Shown piece after piece: positions 36,578 through 47,600 of a DNA stretch of 64,000 nt (the first letter of the stretch is position 1; the number at the start of each line of letters is the position of its first letter). The notes under the pieces are model-generated. The model made no database searches and was not told the DNA's origin. It was given only the letters and a program-made list of their open reading frames with translations. The DNA is from Gnetum montanum. Its lineage: Eukaryota; Streptophyta; Gnetopsida; Gnetales; Gnetaceae. Location: contig MNCI01035228.1 in assembly GCA_015680685.1 (NCBI GenBank), positions 1 through 64,000 of the forward strand, in the 5' to 3' direction. Made by a program: the position numbers and the translations under genes.

Positions 36578-36906
36578 GATTTTGATGAGGAGCTCCCATG
36601 GATTCCAAAATCCAAGCTCTCTCAAAGTCATAAAATAGAAAATTTGAATAAGAAAAGGAAAATGAAAGCTTTATCCTTACTCAAATGGAGAATTTACATA
36701 TGAAAGGAAGCATAATTCCCAAGGACAAATAAGAGATTCAATCCAACTCTCACACACTCAAACAAAGAAAACACACACTCACATGGATAATGATCAAGGC
36801 ACCTTGCCAAGACTCTATATCTTTCTCCACTCTTCTCTCAACTCTTTACAATCTTTCTTCAAACTCTCTTCAGACTATCTTTATCAAATTGAAGGCCCAA
36901 GAGGTC

Positions 36907-36914
36907 TATTTATA
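36907..36914 (-). promoter_or_regulatory. TATA box of chromovirus 3' LTR
   Basis: TATAAATA on the minus strand. The counterpart in the 5' LTR is at 43781-43788. Confidence 0.75.
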
Positions 36915-36982
36915 CCTTTCCCCCTTGTCTCTTCACCTTCCCTCCAATTGATCATTCAAGTTAATGTTTATTGAAATCCAAA

Positions 36983-37107
36983 GGAGACGCCTTTGAGGAA
37001 TAGGAGACGTCTCTCTCGAGTGCAAAAGTTATCAGAGAAGATGCCTTTGAAGTGTAGAAGACATCTAATATGTAATGAAGACATCTTTATATTAGTGAAG
37101 ACGTCTT
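36983..37107. repeat. AAGACGTCTT palindrome array with 20-bp phasing
   Basis: Six palindromic or near-palindromic sites: near 36983, then 37004, 37038, 37058, 37078 and 37098. The last four are exactly 20 bp apart. The best are GAGACGTCTC (37004) and AAGACGTCTT (37098). The array lies upstream of the TATA box on the minus strand. Confidence 0.85.
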
Positions 37108-37356
37108 TCCTACCAGGTTCAAAGTTAAAGATGCTTGTTTTAAGGCCTAGAACCTCTGGACATCTTTCAAAAAGTTCCCATAGCCCCCAAAACACCTCCA
37201 AAGTCATCAAAATGATCCCAAAAGACTCCCAAACATCCCAAAATACCATAAAATCATCATCAACAAAACAACATTGAAAGAAAAACACAAAAACACACAA
37301 ACATCTATGCACAAACATATTGAGGTTTAGACATGGATTGGGTGATGTTATCATCA

Positions 37357-37370
37357 TCTCTCCCACCCTT
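37357..37370 (-). other. Polypurine tract of the chromovirus-type element
   Basis: The minus strand reads AAGGGTGGGAGAGA directly before the 3' LTR start TGATGATAAC. Confidence 0.85.
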
Positions 37371-37429
37371 AAGATTTTAAACTTGCCCTTAAGTTGGCTA
37401 TACATTTGGGATAACATTAAGCTCCCATA

Positions 37430-38540
37430 AAGCTAAATTGTTCTCATGGATCCCAATGGCATTTTAAGACCCTTCATCATTCCAATACACCAAGTACTCA
37501 TGCACTTTTCTACCTCTTATGCTCCTAGCCTCCCTTGCTTGTAGAACAATTGCTTTCCTTAGTGGCTTGGCTAAGGTTGAGTCTTCAAGTACATCCTTGA
37601 GGATCTCAAGACTATTCCTCAAGTCTAATGCAATTACATTCCCATGTTATGGGCTCAAATCTGAAACATTAAAAATACAAAAAATAGGTAAATCATTAGG
37701 TAAGTCAATCTCATAAGCATTTGGATTGAGTTTGGCCCTAATTTGAAATGGACCAATTCTCTTTAACTTGAGCTTGTAGAAGTACACATTCTTTTGCCTT
37801 TCTTTACTTAAGTAAATCCAAACATAATCACCAATCTAGAAATTAATTGTCCTCTTGCTCTCATTGGCCTTGGAAGAAAAAATCTTTGTCTTTTTCTCCA
37901 AGTGAGATTTAACTTGTTGATGCAATTATCTCATTTGCTCAACAATGTCTGAACTCAAAGATGCACAATCTTAAAATTTCCTTAACTCATCAACCATTCT
38001 TGGTAAAAACCCATAATTTACCATAAATGAACTCTTAACATTACTAGAATGGGAAGCATTATTATATGACAATTCAAGATGGACCAACATCTTTTTCCAC
38101 CTTTGAGGCTAATCCTCACATAAAAATCTCAAGATCTTTAGTAGAGACCTATTCACAAATTCAATTTTTCCATCAGTTTGGGGGTGATAGGTTGTGGAAA
38201 AAGACAACTTGGTTCTAAGTAATTTCCAAAGTGATCTCCAAAAGTGACTAGTAAACTTGACATCCCTATCACTTATAATGTTTAAAGGAATGTCATGTAG
38301 CTTGACAACATGTTGAAAGAATAAATGTGCAAAATGGAAAGCATTACTACTTTTCTTGCATGGAATAAAATGAGCCATCTTGGTAAATCTATCTACTACA
38401 ACAATTATAAAATCATGACCAAATTGTTTCTCAAGAATGCCACAAACAAAGTCCAAAGAAATACTTTCCTAGGGAGCATTTGGGATTGTCAAAGGTAGAT
38501 AATGACCATCTACACCTTTTCCTCCTTTGAACTTTTGACA
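37430..38540 (-). pseudogene. Chromovirus integrase and C-terminal chromodomain-like tail
   Basis: The catalytic core is open at 38109-38456 (115 codons): MDFVCGILEK, VVVDRFTKMAHFIPC, SDRDVKFTS, TTYHPQTDG and a Glu-containing end. Each catalytic Asp is present. Further frames to 37430 carry the gypsy C-terminal signature GPFQIRAKLN and NVSDLSPYHG (about 37640-37770). A short VHEYLVYWNDEG motif near 37480-37510 resembles the core of a chromodomain, which in this group steers insertion through histone binding. Stops (TAG after the core, others in the tail) show it is dead. Confidence 0.85.
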
Positions 38541-38546
38541 AGTATA

Positions 38547-39344
38547 TCATTCTTTTACAAATTTAACCACATCACTATACATACCTAGCCAAAAGTAATT
38601 TTTTCTTACCAATTCCAATGTCTTAGTCTTGCCCATATATGCATCCATGTCACTTTGGTGTTTCTCTTCAAGGAGTTTGTACCTGGAATCACACTTTGGA
38701 ACACAAATTTTTCCATCTTTAAACAAAATCTCATTCTTCAAATGATAAGCCTTCCATTGATCAGTCCTTTCTAATAATGAGGAAGATAACTCTTTCCAAA
38801 TTACACAAAAATCCTTATCATTAGTATAGAATAAAGAAAAAGACTCAAATCCTTGAACTTTCACATTAGAAGAAACAACATGAACTCTAGACAAAGAATC
38901 AACCACAACATTAGACTTCCTACTCCTATGTTTTAAAATAAATAGAAATTCTTGCAATTTCCCTATCCATTTCATGTACTTGGCACTCAATTTGTTTTGA
39001 GAATTCAAAAATTGAAGTGCTCTATGATCAATAAATAAAAGAAACTCTAATCCTAACAAATAATGTCTCCAATGTTTAATGGCTTGAAGTATGACATATA
39101 ACTCCTTTTCATAAACACTATACTTTTGTCTAGATTCATTTAATTTTTTAGAAAAGAATGCAATTGGTTTACCTTCTTGAGAAAGTACACCTCCAATAGC
39201 AAGCCCACTTGCATCTACTTCCACTTCAAATAGTTTTGAGAAGTTAGGAATTACCAAAACTAGAGCACTAAAAATTTTCTCTTTCAATGTTTGAAAGGAT
39301 TTTTCTTTCTCATTATCCCATACAAATGCTAAATTATTTTTCAA
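38547..39344 (-). pseudogene. Chromovirus RNase H and integrase zinc domain
   Basis: Open for 265 codons. RNase H begins with LFEVEVDASGLAIGGVLSQ, followed by KPIAFFSKKLNESRQKYS and VYEKELYVI, then FIDHRALQF and SNVVVDSLSR. The later part contains the integrase zinc-domain region (KHQSDMDAYMGKTKT, GKNYFW-like YFWLGM). Compared with the family the first histidines of the zinc domain look changed. No internal stop is present, so this is the best preserved part of the element. Confidence 0.88.
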
Positions 39345-39359
39345 ACAAGAGAGAATAGG

Positions 39360-40318
39360 TCATGTAATGGAACTAAAATTCTTAATAAATCTTCTATAGA
39401 AGCCAGCCAAACCAAGAAAAGATCTCACCTCTCCCACATTCTTAGGTGAAGGCCATTCCTTAATTTCCTTTATCTTACTTGGTTCCATCTTGACTTGGTT
39501 CTTGGAGACAACATGACCTAAGTAGACAATTTCTTTCTTCATGAAGTGGAATTTCTTAACATTAATCACCAACTTTTCCTCTTGTAACTTGGATCATATC
39601 ATCCTTAGATGATGTACATGGTCCTCTTCCTTAGAACTATAAACAAGAATGTCATCAAAGAAAACAATACAACATTTACCAATAAAATCCTTTAGAATTT
39701 CATGCATGAGCCTCATAAATGTGGCTAGGGTGTTGGTTAGCCCAAAAGGCATGACTAACCACTCATACAAGTCATTAGGTGTCTTAAAGGTTATTTTCCA
39801 TTCATATCCTAGTCTAATCCTTATTTGATGACAACCACTTTTTAAATCAATTTTAGGAAAAATATTAGCATTGGCAAGCACATCAAGAATTTCATCCATC
39901 CTAGCAATAGGAAATCTATACTTGATAGTAATCCTATTAATAGTCCTAGAATCTATGCACATCCTTAATTCATCAGTGTCCTTCTTGGGAACTAACATAG
40001 CTAGAACGACACAAGGAGAGATGAATTCCTTAATAAAACCATTAGATAGTAATTCACTTTCTTGCTCAATTCTTCCCTCTGATTTGGAATTATAGTTCCT
40101 TGTATGAAGTCTATTTGGTGTTGGATGGGTCTCATTGGTGGAAGTCCTTCCAATTTTCCCTTGAAAACATCAATAAATTCCAATGTTAAAGGTTGCACCA
40201 CTATAGGAAGTTCATTTATATGCTTCTCTTCACTTGTTGCAAGTGTTGACATAATGACAAAACCATGTCTATCCTCTTCATGTGCTTGTAGGTACTCTTG
40301 CTCACTAAGTAAGATCAA
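39360..40318 (-). pseudogene. Chromovirus reverse transcriptase
   Basis: Three open pieces. 40001-40318 is the protease-RT spacer (FIDVFKGKLEGLPP, IQHQIDFIQG). 39594-39998 is the palm (MLVPKKDTDELRMCIDSR, LVMPFGLTN, FFDDILVYSS). 39360-39572 is the thumb (VYLGHVVSKNQV, FLGLAGFYRRFI). The catalytic FFDD is intact. Breaks lie at about 40000, 39590 and 39355 and are single stops or small indels. RT copies element RNA into DNA inside particles. Confidence 0.9.
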
Positions 40319-40348
40319 TGAAGCATTAATAGGGACATTTTTCTTATA

Positions 40349-40960
40349 CTACTGCCACATCATAGGAATGAGTTCATGTATCCCATCTTCTCTTAGAATA
40401 GACCAAACATTTCTTGCACCACTAAAAGAAGTCTTGTTATCAAAGTTCCAAGTTCTTTCCAAAATAACATCAACACAATCAATAGGGAGGATGTCACAAT
40501 GTACCTTGTCTTTAAAAGAACCAATTCTAAATGACAAAATACACTTCTTCTTAACCTCTTGGAAATGATCCTTAGATAGCTAAGGGACTCTATAGGGCCT
40601 AGGATATGGAAATGTCTTCAAACCTATCTTAGAAATAGCCTTTTGAAGAAATCACATTTTCTTGAGCTTCATTGTCAATTAAAATGTGTATTCATTCACC
40701 ACTATCTAGATACCTAGCTCTAATCATAAAGAGCATATTTATTCTAGGATCTTCATTACCATTAGCATTTTCCATAAAAGTGCAAGAATTAATTTTAGTG
40801 ATATCTTCAATCATTAGTGCATCAGGATTACCTTCATTGGAGGATTCTTTCTTTTCTAACGTTTGAAGTTCCTTGCCTTTGGAGATCATTCACTTTTTGC
40901 ACTTCCATTGTTTGTGTCCATTTTCACCATAATTAAAGCATTGAAGTATGGATACATGGC
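40349..40960 (-). pseudogene. Chromovirus zinc knuckle and protease
   Basis: The knuckle near 40890-40935 reads CFNYGENGHKQWKC, which is CCHC with the second Cys replaced by Tyr. The protease part includes ILIDNEAQENVIS (about 40650-40690, active-site Asp) and CDILPIDCVDVIL with RTWNFD (40430-40500), the end of the protease fold in this lineage. Stops separate the pieces. The normal product cleaves Gag-Pol. Confidence 0.75.
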
Positions 40961-41389
40961 CATTTCCTTAACCCTTTCCATTCTTGAAGTAGTCTTTCTT
41001 GGAATCTTAGCCCTCCTTGAACTTCTCTTGCTTCTCCTTTGTGTCTTCTTTGGCATTTCCCTTCTTCTTAGCTCATTTCTCACCTTTAGAAGCTTTGGAG
41101 TCCTTTCCTTTAGATATTTTGGGACCTATATTGTATCCTTGGAGTTTCTTCTTAGTCTTAAGGGCCAATTCAAAAGCCTCATCCAATGTTTGGTGCTCAT
41201 AGAAGGTTAGATCTTGTTGATATTCCCTTTTTAATCCTCCTTGAAAGTTAGATGCTTGTTCATAATCATCCTAATGAACTTTTACAAACTAGAAAGACTT
41301 ACAAAAATCCATGTAGTAGTCCTTCACACTCTTATCACCTTGCCTTAGGTACTTCAGATTTTGGATGGCCTCTTATCTATGATGAGTCT

Positions 41390-42027
41390 TCTCAAATTTT
41401 TACTTGAGCATGAATTGCATTAAAGACCAATCCTTGATAGAAGTACCATTATTCACCTTGTAAGAATGACTTTCCTTCTCCCACCATACAAGTGTTATGC
41501 CTTCCAATTTGATTTCAGCAAAAGACACCTTTTGATGATGTTCCACATCTTCAAGTTCAAAGTACTTGTTAATCATTTTCAGCCAAGAGAGAAAAGCTTC
41601 AATTCCTTCCATTTCATTAAAGGATTTTACTTCAACATGAGGCATCCTTGAAGCATGTCTAAAAGCATTTGCAATAGTGACTTTAATTCCTTCACCTTGC
41701 TTCTTCAAGGATTAGAAAGAAGTTCATTTTTCCCTTTCCTAGGAAAAATGAAGCCTTGAGACTTATTTTCAACACTAAGAGCATGAAGAAAAACATCATC
41801 TTGAGCTTCTCCTTCCCCAAATTATTCATCTTCAAAAGGAATATTGTCTTCAAGGGATGACATTGAAGAATGTCTTAGTGAAGAATTGCATGACTTGTAC
41901 CCTTGCTTGCATGACTTGTACCCTTCTCTTCAAGCTTTTTAATTTTCTCAATAATGAGCTTGAGATCATTTCTCATGTCATCCATGTCTCTTGACAAAGC
42001 TTGAACTATTTTCTTCTTTGGAGGCAT
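41390..42027 (-). pseudogene. Chromovirus gag
   Basis: A start codon at 42027-42025 opens MPPKKKIVQALSRDMDD with a helical N-terminus and a short internal repeat (KGTSHA twice). After several stops, an open block at 41400-41708 (102 codons) carries the capsid-type motif FLSWLKMINKYFELEDV with VWWEKE, the retrotransposon gag domain. The ATG lies about 360 bp inside the 5' LTR and is taken as the start because it directly precedes the conserved basic N-terminus. Confidence 0.8.
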
Positions 42028-42367
42028 GATAGAAATTGATCTAAAAGGCACTTTTCATAAAATTCTACACGGAAAGGTGAAATATTCAAGATTTCTCAAG
42101 GAATGAGACAAGAAATTCTTAGATCTAAAGAGAAATAGGCATAAGATCTTCAAACCCTAGCTATTACAAGCCAATGGATGTCCAATTCCATAATTATTTT
42201 CTAATTCTTGAAAGATATGACAAAATTAGGAATCAAAGGGAAATTTTAAAACCCTAGGATGAGCAAAACAAGTAGCAAGAGAGAATTCATCCAAGTTTGA
42301 GAATTTGAAGTGATTCTTTGCAATTGAGATGAGAATTATCCACTTGAATACAATTGTCTTCAATTCC

Positions 42368-42387
42368 AAGATGCTCTTATACCAATT
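42368..42387 (-). other. Primer binding site, initiator methionine tRNA type
   Basis: Inside the 5' LTR the minus strand reads AATTGGTATAAGAGCATC. TGGTATCAGAGC is the usual complement of initiator tRNA-Met used by many chromoviruses; here one base differs. Confidence 0.8.
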
Positions 42388-42934
42388 TGATGAGGAGATC
42401 CCATGGATTCCACACTCCAAGTGCTCTCAAAGTCATAAAACAAAAAATTTGAATAAAAAAAGGAAAATGAAAGCTTTATTCTTACTCAAATGGAGAATTT
42501 AAATATTAATGAGTGGCGAGGTACCCCTACACTCAACCATACGAATACGAGCGTGTACGCGCGATCCGGTTGAACTCCGCAGACTAAATGCCTTAACGCC
42601 ACAAGGAACGCTTGGGGTTAATCATTTGTTGTCTTCCCAGGCTTGCTTGTATGTGTCACGGTGTATGGTTAAGCAAGTCTAAGGTATATGATTTTTTTGG
42701 TATTTTTCAATTTATCTCCTAAGCTATGAGGGAAAGGGTTGAGAAACTAACTAACTCTAACTAATGTCCTAAGTCTAAATTAACTAGCATCAGCATCCGT
42801 TCCCACTTACCGGACACACCCTGAACTATGCAACTGTGGCTACCAAATGCTAATCGTTACTGGGATCACCACACATAACGCAAGTGCTCGAAGTGGTCGT
42901 ACTGAGGCACCTATTTAGCCTAAGTGTGATAAGC

Positions 42935-43215
42935 AGCCGATTCCTTGGCTAGCCGTACACACCCGTGGGTGCTCGTAACCAAGTCGTACTTATCACATGT
43001 TCTAGCCTAGCGATGAGTAGCCGATTCCTTGACTAGCCGTACACATTGGACTACCACTGGGATTACCAAGCACAGATCCTGGAATACGCTACTGGGTTAC
43101 CAAGCAGTCACAATGCTCGTAGTCAAGTCGTACTCACGCGTTGCGACGAGCAGCCGATTCCTTGATTAGCCGTACACATCCGTAGATGCTCGTAATCAAG
43201 TCGTACTCGTGCGCA
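42935..43215. repeat. Three imperfect internal repeats in the solo LTR
   Basis: A block with GCAGCCGATTCCTTG-like text, AGCCGTACACA and AAGTCGTACT recurs at about 42945-42990, 43015-43040 and 43150-43212, separated by related spacers. Confidence 0.65.
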
Positions 43216-43456
43216 CTAGGAAAGCAATAAATAACAATAAAATAAAACCATGTACTGCAAGGTTTATCCAATCAAGTTCGTCTTTATTGCCGTACACAAC
43301 TTGTGTTCAGGTTACAAAGTTGCTCGAATAAAGAGCCGTTCACTCTAGGACTCCTACTGCGGGCACATGGAAAATTAATCTAACTCTGGAGTGTTCAAAC
43401 TGCCAGAGCTTCACTACTTCTAGCCAGGATTGGGAAATGAAGGGAGTGCCGCCTCT

Positions 43457-43464
43457 TATTTATA
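43457..43464 (-). promoter_or_regulatory. TATA box of solo LTR 42507-43581
   Basis: TATAAATA on the minus strand, less than 20 bp from the first GATATC-type palindrome. Confidence 0.75.
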
Positions 43465-43482
43465 GATATGGCGGCGGACCGC

Positions 43483-43571
43483 GATATCGTGTACACGATA
43501 TCACAAGGGACGACGCGATATTGCGTACGCAATATCACGAGGGATGCGATATCGCAACTCAGTGCATATCG
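43483..43571. repeat. GATATC palindrome cluster with two perfect 20-mers
   Basis: GATATCGTGTACACGATATC (43483-43502) and GATATTGCGTACGCAATATC (43517-43536) are perfect palindromes. They are followed by GCGATATCGC (43546-43555) and a half-copy near 43566. All lie upstream of the minus-strand TATA box. Confidence 0.95.
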
Positions 43572-44234
43572 CGTCTCATCACATATGAAAGAAAGCATAA
43601 TTCCCAAGGACAGACAAGAGATTCATTCCAACTCTCACACATTTAAACAAAGAAAACACATACTCACATGGATGATGATTAAGGTATCATGCCAAGACTC
43701 TATCTCTTTCTCTACTCTTCTCTCAACTCCTTACACTCTCTCTTCATACTCTCTTGATCAAATTGAAGGACCAAGAGGTCTATTTATACCATTTCCCCTT
43801 GTCTTTTCATCTTCCCTCCAATTGATCATTCAAGTTAATGTCTATTAAAATCTGAAGGAGACATCTTTGAGGAACATGAGACATCTCTCCCAAGTGTAGA
43901 AGTTATCAAAGAAGATGTCTTTGAGGTGCAAAAGACATATAATACACAGAGAAGACGTCTTTTTATTAGTGAAGATGTCTTTCCTACCAAGGTCAAAGTT
44001 AAAGATGCTTATTTTGAGGCTTGGAACCTTTAGACACCTTCCAACACGTCCCCATAGCCCCCAGAACACTCCAAAGTCATCAAAATGACCCCAAAAGACT
44101 CCCAAACATGCCAAAATACCCTAAAATCATCATCAACAAAACAACACTAAAAGACAAACACAAAAACACACAAACATCTATGCACAAACATATTGAGGTT
44201 TATACATGGGCTGGGTGATGTCCTCATTAGATTC

Positions 44235-45346
44235 TTACATTGGTTGTCCATTTGATGAGGATAATCATCAATGTGTACTTATCATTCTATTCATTAGAGG
44301 AGGATCTTGATAACTACTCTTACAATTAACATCAATAGTAATAGTCTATAAATCATAGGGAATAACATTAAACAAGATACCTGTTGCCATCGAATTAAAG
44401 AAAATCTTGATGTCAAAGATCATATGTAAAAAATAAACATAGTAAAATAAATAGCAAAATAACATATAAAACATACCCTGGAAATAATAAGAAAAGCTCC
44501 AACAAGAAACTAGCTCATTGACTATTAGTAGCATAATTACAAAGCAGTAGCTTAGAGAGAAAATTATAGAGCTAAGTTCAGAAGGAACGATAGAAAATAA
44601 AAAAGCACAATAGAGATGAAAGCAAATACATGTTATCTTTCGCACATCCTTGGGCATATATTTGTATTATTAAGTGAACATCATAAGTAGTGTTAACTCA
44701 ATGTGAACTAAATATTAATAAACAAAAAGACTAGAGATAAATAGTTGTTTATACATACTTCTTTATAAAATATATGTAGTTGAATAATTAACACTCTATT
44801 ACATCATAAGGTAATTGATATAAAAACATAATTCATAAAAAGATAGTAATTATAAACTAATGAGATAACTTCAATGTACTCTAGTTGAACTCATGCAAAT
44901 ACATGTGAACAATAGTTTTCCTTCACTTTACTCACAACTCTTGCTCTTAAAGATAAAGTTACCATGTTAAATCTAATCCAAACCTTAAATGTTATCACCT
45001 TCCTTAATAGTGATAGTTTTTTAACATCACATTTCCATGGTATTGTATCTTAATATGCATAGTCATATTATGAAAATGGGATTATTACATATGTGTATGA
45101 AGTCTGATTATGATAACCAAATTTCACAATTGTTTTATTAGTCCTAATTTCAACTATCTAAAGCCAGGTTTCTCATGACTAGCTAGGTTCACAACAACAT
45201 ATTCAACTTTGGTGGTAGATTAAGTTATGCAAGATTGTAGTTAGCTTTTTTATGAGATACTAAAAATAAAGAAATTAAATACATACCCATAGGTAGATCT
45301 TCTATTATCTCAATCCTCACCCTAGCAAAAATGATGAATTATTTTG
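44235..45346. other. AT-rich region without recognisable gene
   Basis: About 1.1 kb of host or ancient repeat DNA between two retroelements. The 103-codon minus-strand frame at 44346-44657 is Phe/Leu-rich with no recognised motif. Confidence 0.5.
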
Positions 45347-45351
45347 ATAAC

Positions 45352-46180
45352 TGATGAGCGGTGAGTATACCCTATGCCCAACCATATGAATCACTAGCAT
45401 TCACTTAGTGATCCAATTGAATTCTGAAGACTTTAGATTTCTAAGTATAGTATATCTAGGAGGTGAATCTAACTGTTGCAATTGCTATCTTCCCAATTCC
45501 ACTTGTAAAGTGCAAGTATATGGTTAAGTGTAACTGAGGAATATGATTTTTAACATTTTTACCTTTTATGGTTTAGTTGCCTAAGAACTGGAAAGAGAGT
45601 ATTTAAAGGTTTAATTAATCTATTAAGTAATCTAATCCTTAGCCAATTGTAACATAAGCATCTATTCCCACTTGTTGTACACATCCTGAACACATTTCAA
45701 TGCCACTAGGTTACCAACCACTAGGGGCTATTGGAGTTACCAAGTATTAATGTATGCCCGAAGTGGTCGTACTTATGTGCATTAATTAATTTCTATTTAA
45801 TAAATATTAATTACTTAATTAGAGTACATTAAATCAAATTATTTGAGTAATAAATGCATGATGAGACATTAATCTAGTCCAAGTACTGCAAGGTTTGATC
45901 AAGAAAGCTTGTCTTTATTGCTGTTCACACTGAGGTGCTTAGGTACATCATTGTTTGAATAAAGATCCATATACTCCTTTGACTCCTACTACAAGCACTC
46001 AGAAAATATTCTAACTCTAGAAAAAACAAACTACAAGAACTTTGCTACAACTAATAAAAAAGATGGATGAATTGTGTGCCCAAGTGTTATATTTATAGGT
46101 CAACATGCATCCCGCAATATCAAATATCCAACATTGCTACATGGGGTCTGATATCGAGGCTCTAAAATCAATAGACTCAA
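45352..46180 (-). mobile_element. 3' LTR of the Athila-type element
   Basis: Begins TGATGAGCGG on the plus strand and aligns with 52526-53355 to about 46180, where GACTCA corresponds to GATTCATCA in the other copy. TATA box at 46090-46097 (minus), with CAATATC and GATATC motifs upstream (46113-46155). Confidence 0.85.
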
Positions 46181-47600
46181 CTAACCAAGAGGTATGCAAG
46201 TGGGTTTTCCCCAAAGTAAGCTCATGCCCTTAATGCCCTTACATGCCTTTAAACCAAGGAGTCTACAGACCCCATGATTGATTAATGGTGGTGGAAAGTT
46301 AAGATTAAATCCCATAAGAACCTACCTAATAATTTTGACACATCAAACTAAGACATTGAACAAAACCATGAAAAATTGGCAATGAGGTGAATGATGGGAA
46401 ATAATAACAAATGAAAGAAAAGGTGGAATGGAGTCCCGAATTTTGGTCACATGAAATCCCTTATGGATCTTATGGTTAAGATGATCCAATAAAGTTCATT
46501 CTTAGTCCAAATCAAAACCAACCACTTCCAGTGACTTCACATTGATACTCTTAGACTAGTCCACCCCATCAAGACATAAGAATGCTCCCACAAATTAATC
46601 ACCATTTCTTAAAGAGAAGAAAAGAGAAGAAGGAAGTGAGAAAGGGCCTTAGTTAGAGGGGATCTTCAAGTATGGGTAACATGTCTTTCTAGTCCCATAA
46701 CCAATGCTTGTAGCCGCTTATTGAGTCTAAGGGATGTGCTTTGAATTCCCATCATTGTTTTTTTTTTTTTGAGTTTTATATTTTTATGATTTTTGGATAG
46801 GAACCACACCATGCAAAGACTTTAACTTCTTTTATTAGTTGACAAAAAAATGATGAGAAATCCATGGAAACACTCATGCACTCAAGAGGGTAGCCAAGTA
46901 TAGAGAGCATCAAATCCCCTTGAAGTCATACCCTTATTAATCCATTTAATCCTTCTCAAGTTTGGAAACTACTAGGGTCACAAGTTCATTAATAGTTCTA
47001 ATTAAGGAAGGGACATCATCATTCCAAAATAAGGAACACCATAGAGTTTGTGGATGGGTGGATGGCGTGGACTCACTACTTATTCCATGAGAAAGAAACC
47101 ATGTCTTAGTTATCAATATCAAAATTCAAAGATAGAATCCAGACATTAGCAATCAAATAACATTATATTACAAACCACCATCAAAAGACTTTTTGGCAAT
47201 AAAGAAAAAGAAGACAACATAAGTAAACATAAGAAAAAAATTAACCAAAGTAAATTAAAATATATAAGAAATTGTAAAATATGTAAGAAAGAGAAAAATG
47301 TACTAATGATGTTGTAAACCAAAAAAATGATGTCAAACAAAAAAGTACAAAACAAAAAAGTTTAAAGACTAAGGAGCCACTTTGTTTGATTAGCATGGAT
47401 GGCCCCATGACTAAGTTGGAAGGAGGAGATCCAAAAAATTAAGCATGCTTGTCCATCTAGGGAGGTGTTGTGATCACTATCTCTCTTTGGCTCATGAAAA
47501 GGTTTGACTTGTTGCACATTGACTAGCGATTTCATATTTTGTGCTAGATTCAAGTTAAGGTCAAGGTCACAAGTTATTGAAAGGATATAGAGCTCAGACT
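46181..47600 (-). other. Athila 3' internal region without recognisable gene
   Basis: This is the place of the envelope-like frame in some Athila elements. Short minus-strand frames (47146-47355, 47362-47553) have no motif I recognise, and no signal peptide plus transmembrane arrangement is evident. Confidence 0.5.

Larger units (their letters stand above)
36583..37356 (-). mobile_element. 3' LTR of the chromovirus-type element
   Basis: 774 bp, TGATGAGGAG to GTTATCATCA on the plus strand. TATA box at 36907-36914 (minus). Matches the right LTR along its length once the nested insertion there is removed. Confidence 0.9.
42507..43581 (-). mobile_element. Solo LTR nested in the chromovirus LTR
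   Basis: 1075 bp from TAATGAGTGGCG (TG expected) to GTCTCATCA. Flanks AATAT (42502-42506) and CATAT (43582-43586) form a duplication with one mismatch, and the uninterrupted host sequence is seen in the other LTR at about 36696. It has a TATA box at 43457-43464 (minus) and two perfect 20-bp palindromes upstream. The interior has three copies of a block with GCAGCCGATTCCTTG and GTCGTACT (42935-43215). Confidence 0.88.
36583..44229 (-). mobile_element. Chromovirus-type Ty3/gypsy element, near complete, with nested solo LTR
   Basis: LTRs at 36583-37356 and 42388-44229 (the latter split by a solo LTR) start TGATGAGGAG and end CATCA/CATTA on the plus strand. Flanks GATTT (36578-36582) and GATTC (44230-44234) form a five-base duplication with one C to T difference. 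On the minus strand the order is 5' LTR, primer site, gag, zinc knuckle and protease, RT, RNase H, integrase, chromodomain-like tail, polypurine tract, 3' LTR. RT wording (IDSRTIN, KYRFPIAR, FFDDILVYS) points to the Reina/CRM side of the chromoviruses. Confidence 0.9.
42388..44229 (-). mobile_element. 5' LTR of the chromovirus-type element, interrupted
   Basis: Starts TGATGAGGAGATCCC and ends near TCCTCATTA. The LTR at 42507-43581 is inserted after GAGAATTTA; without it and its duplication this copy is about 762 bp. It contains a TATA box at 43781-43788 and palindromes at 43859-43981 with 20-bp spacing at 43912, 43932, 43952 and 43972. Confidence 0.88.

Noticed and set aside
44346-44657. 103-codon Phe/Leu-rich frame
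   Set aside because: AT-rich composition, no motif and no neighbouring support.
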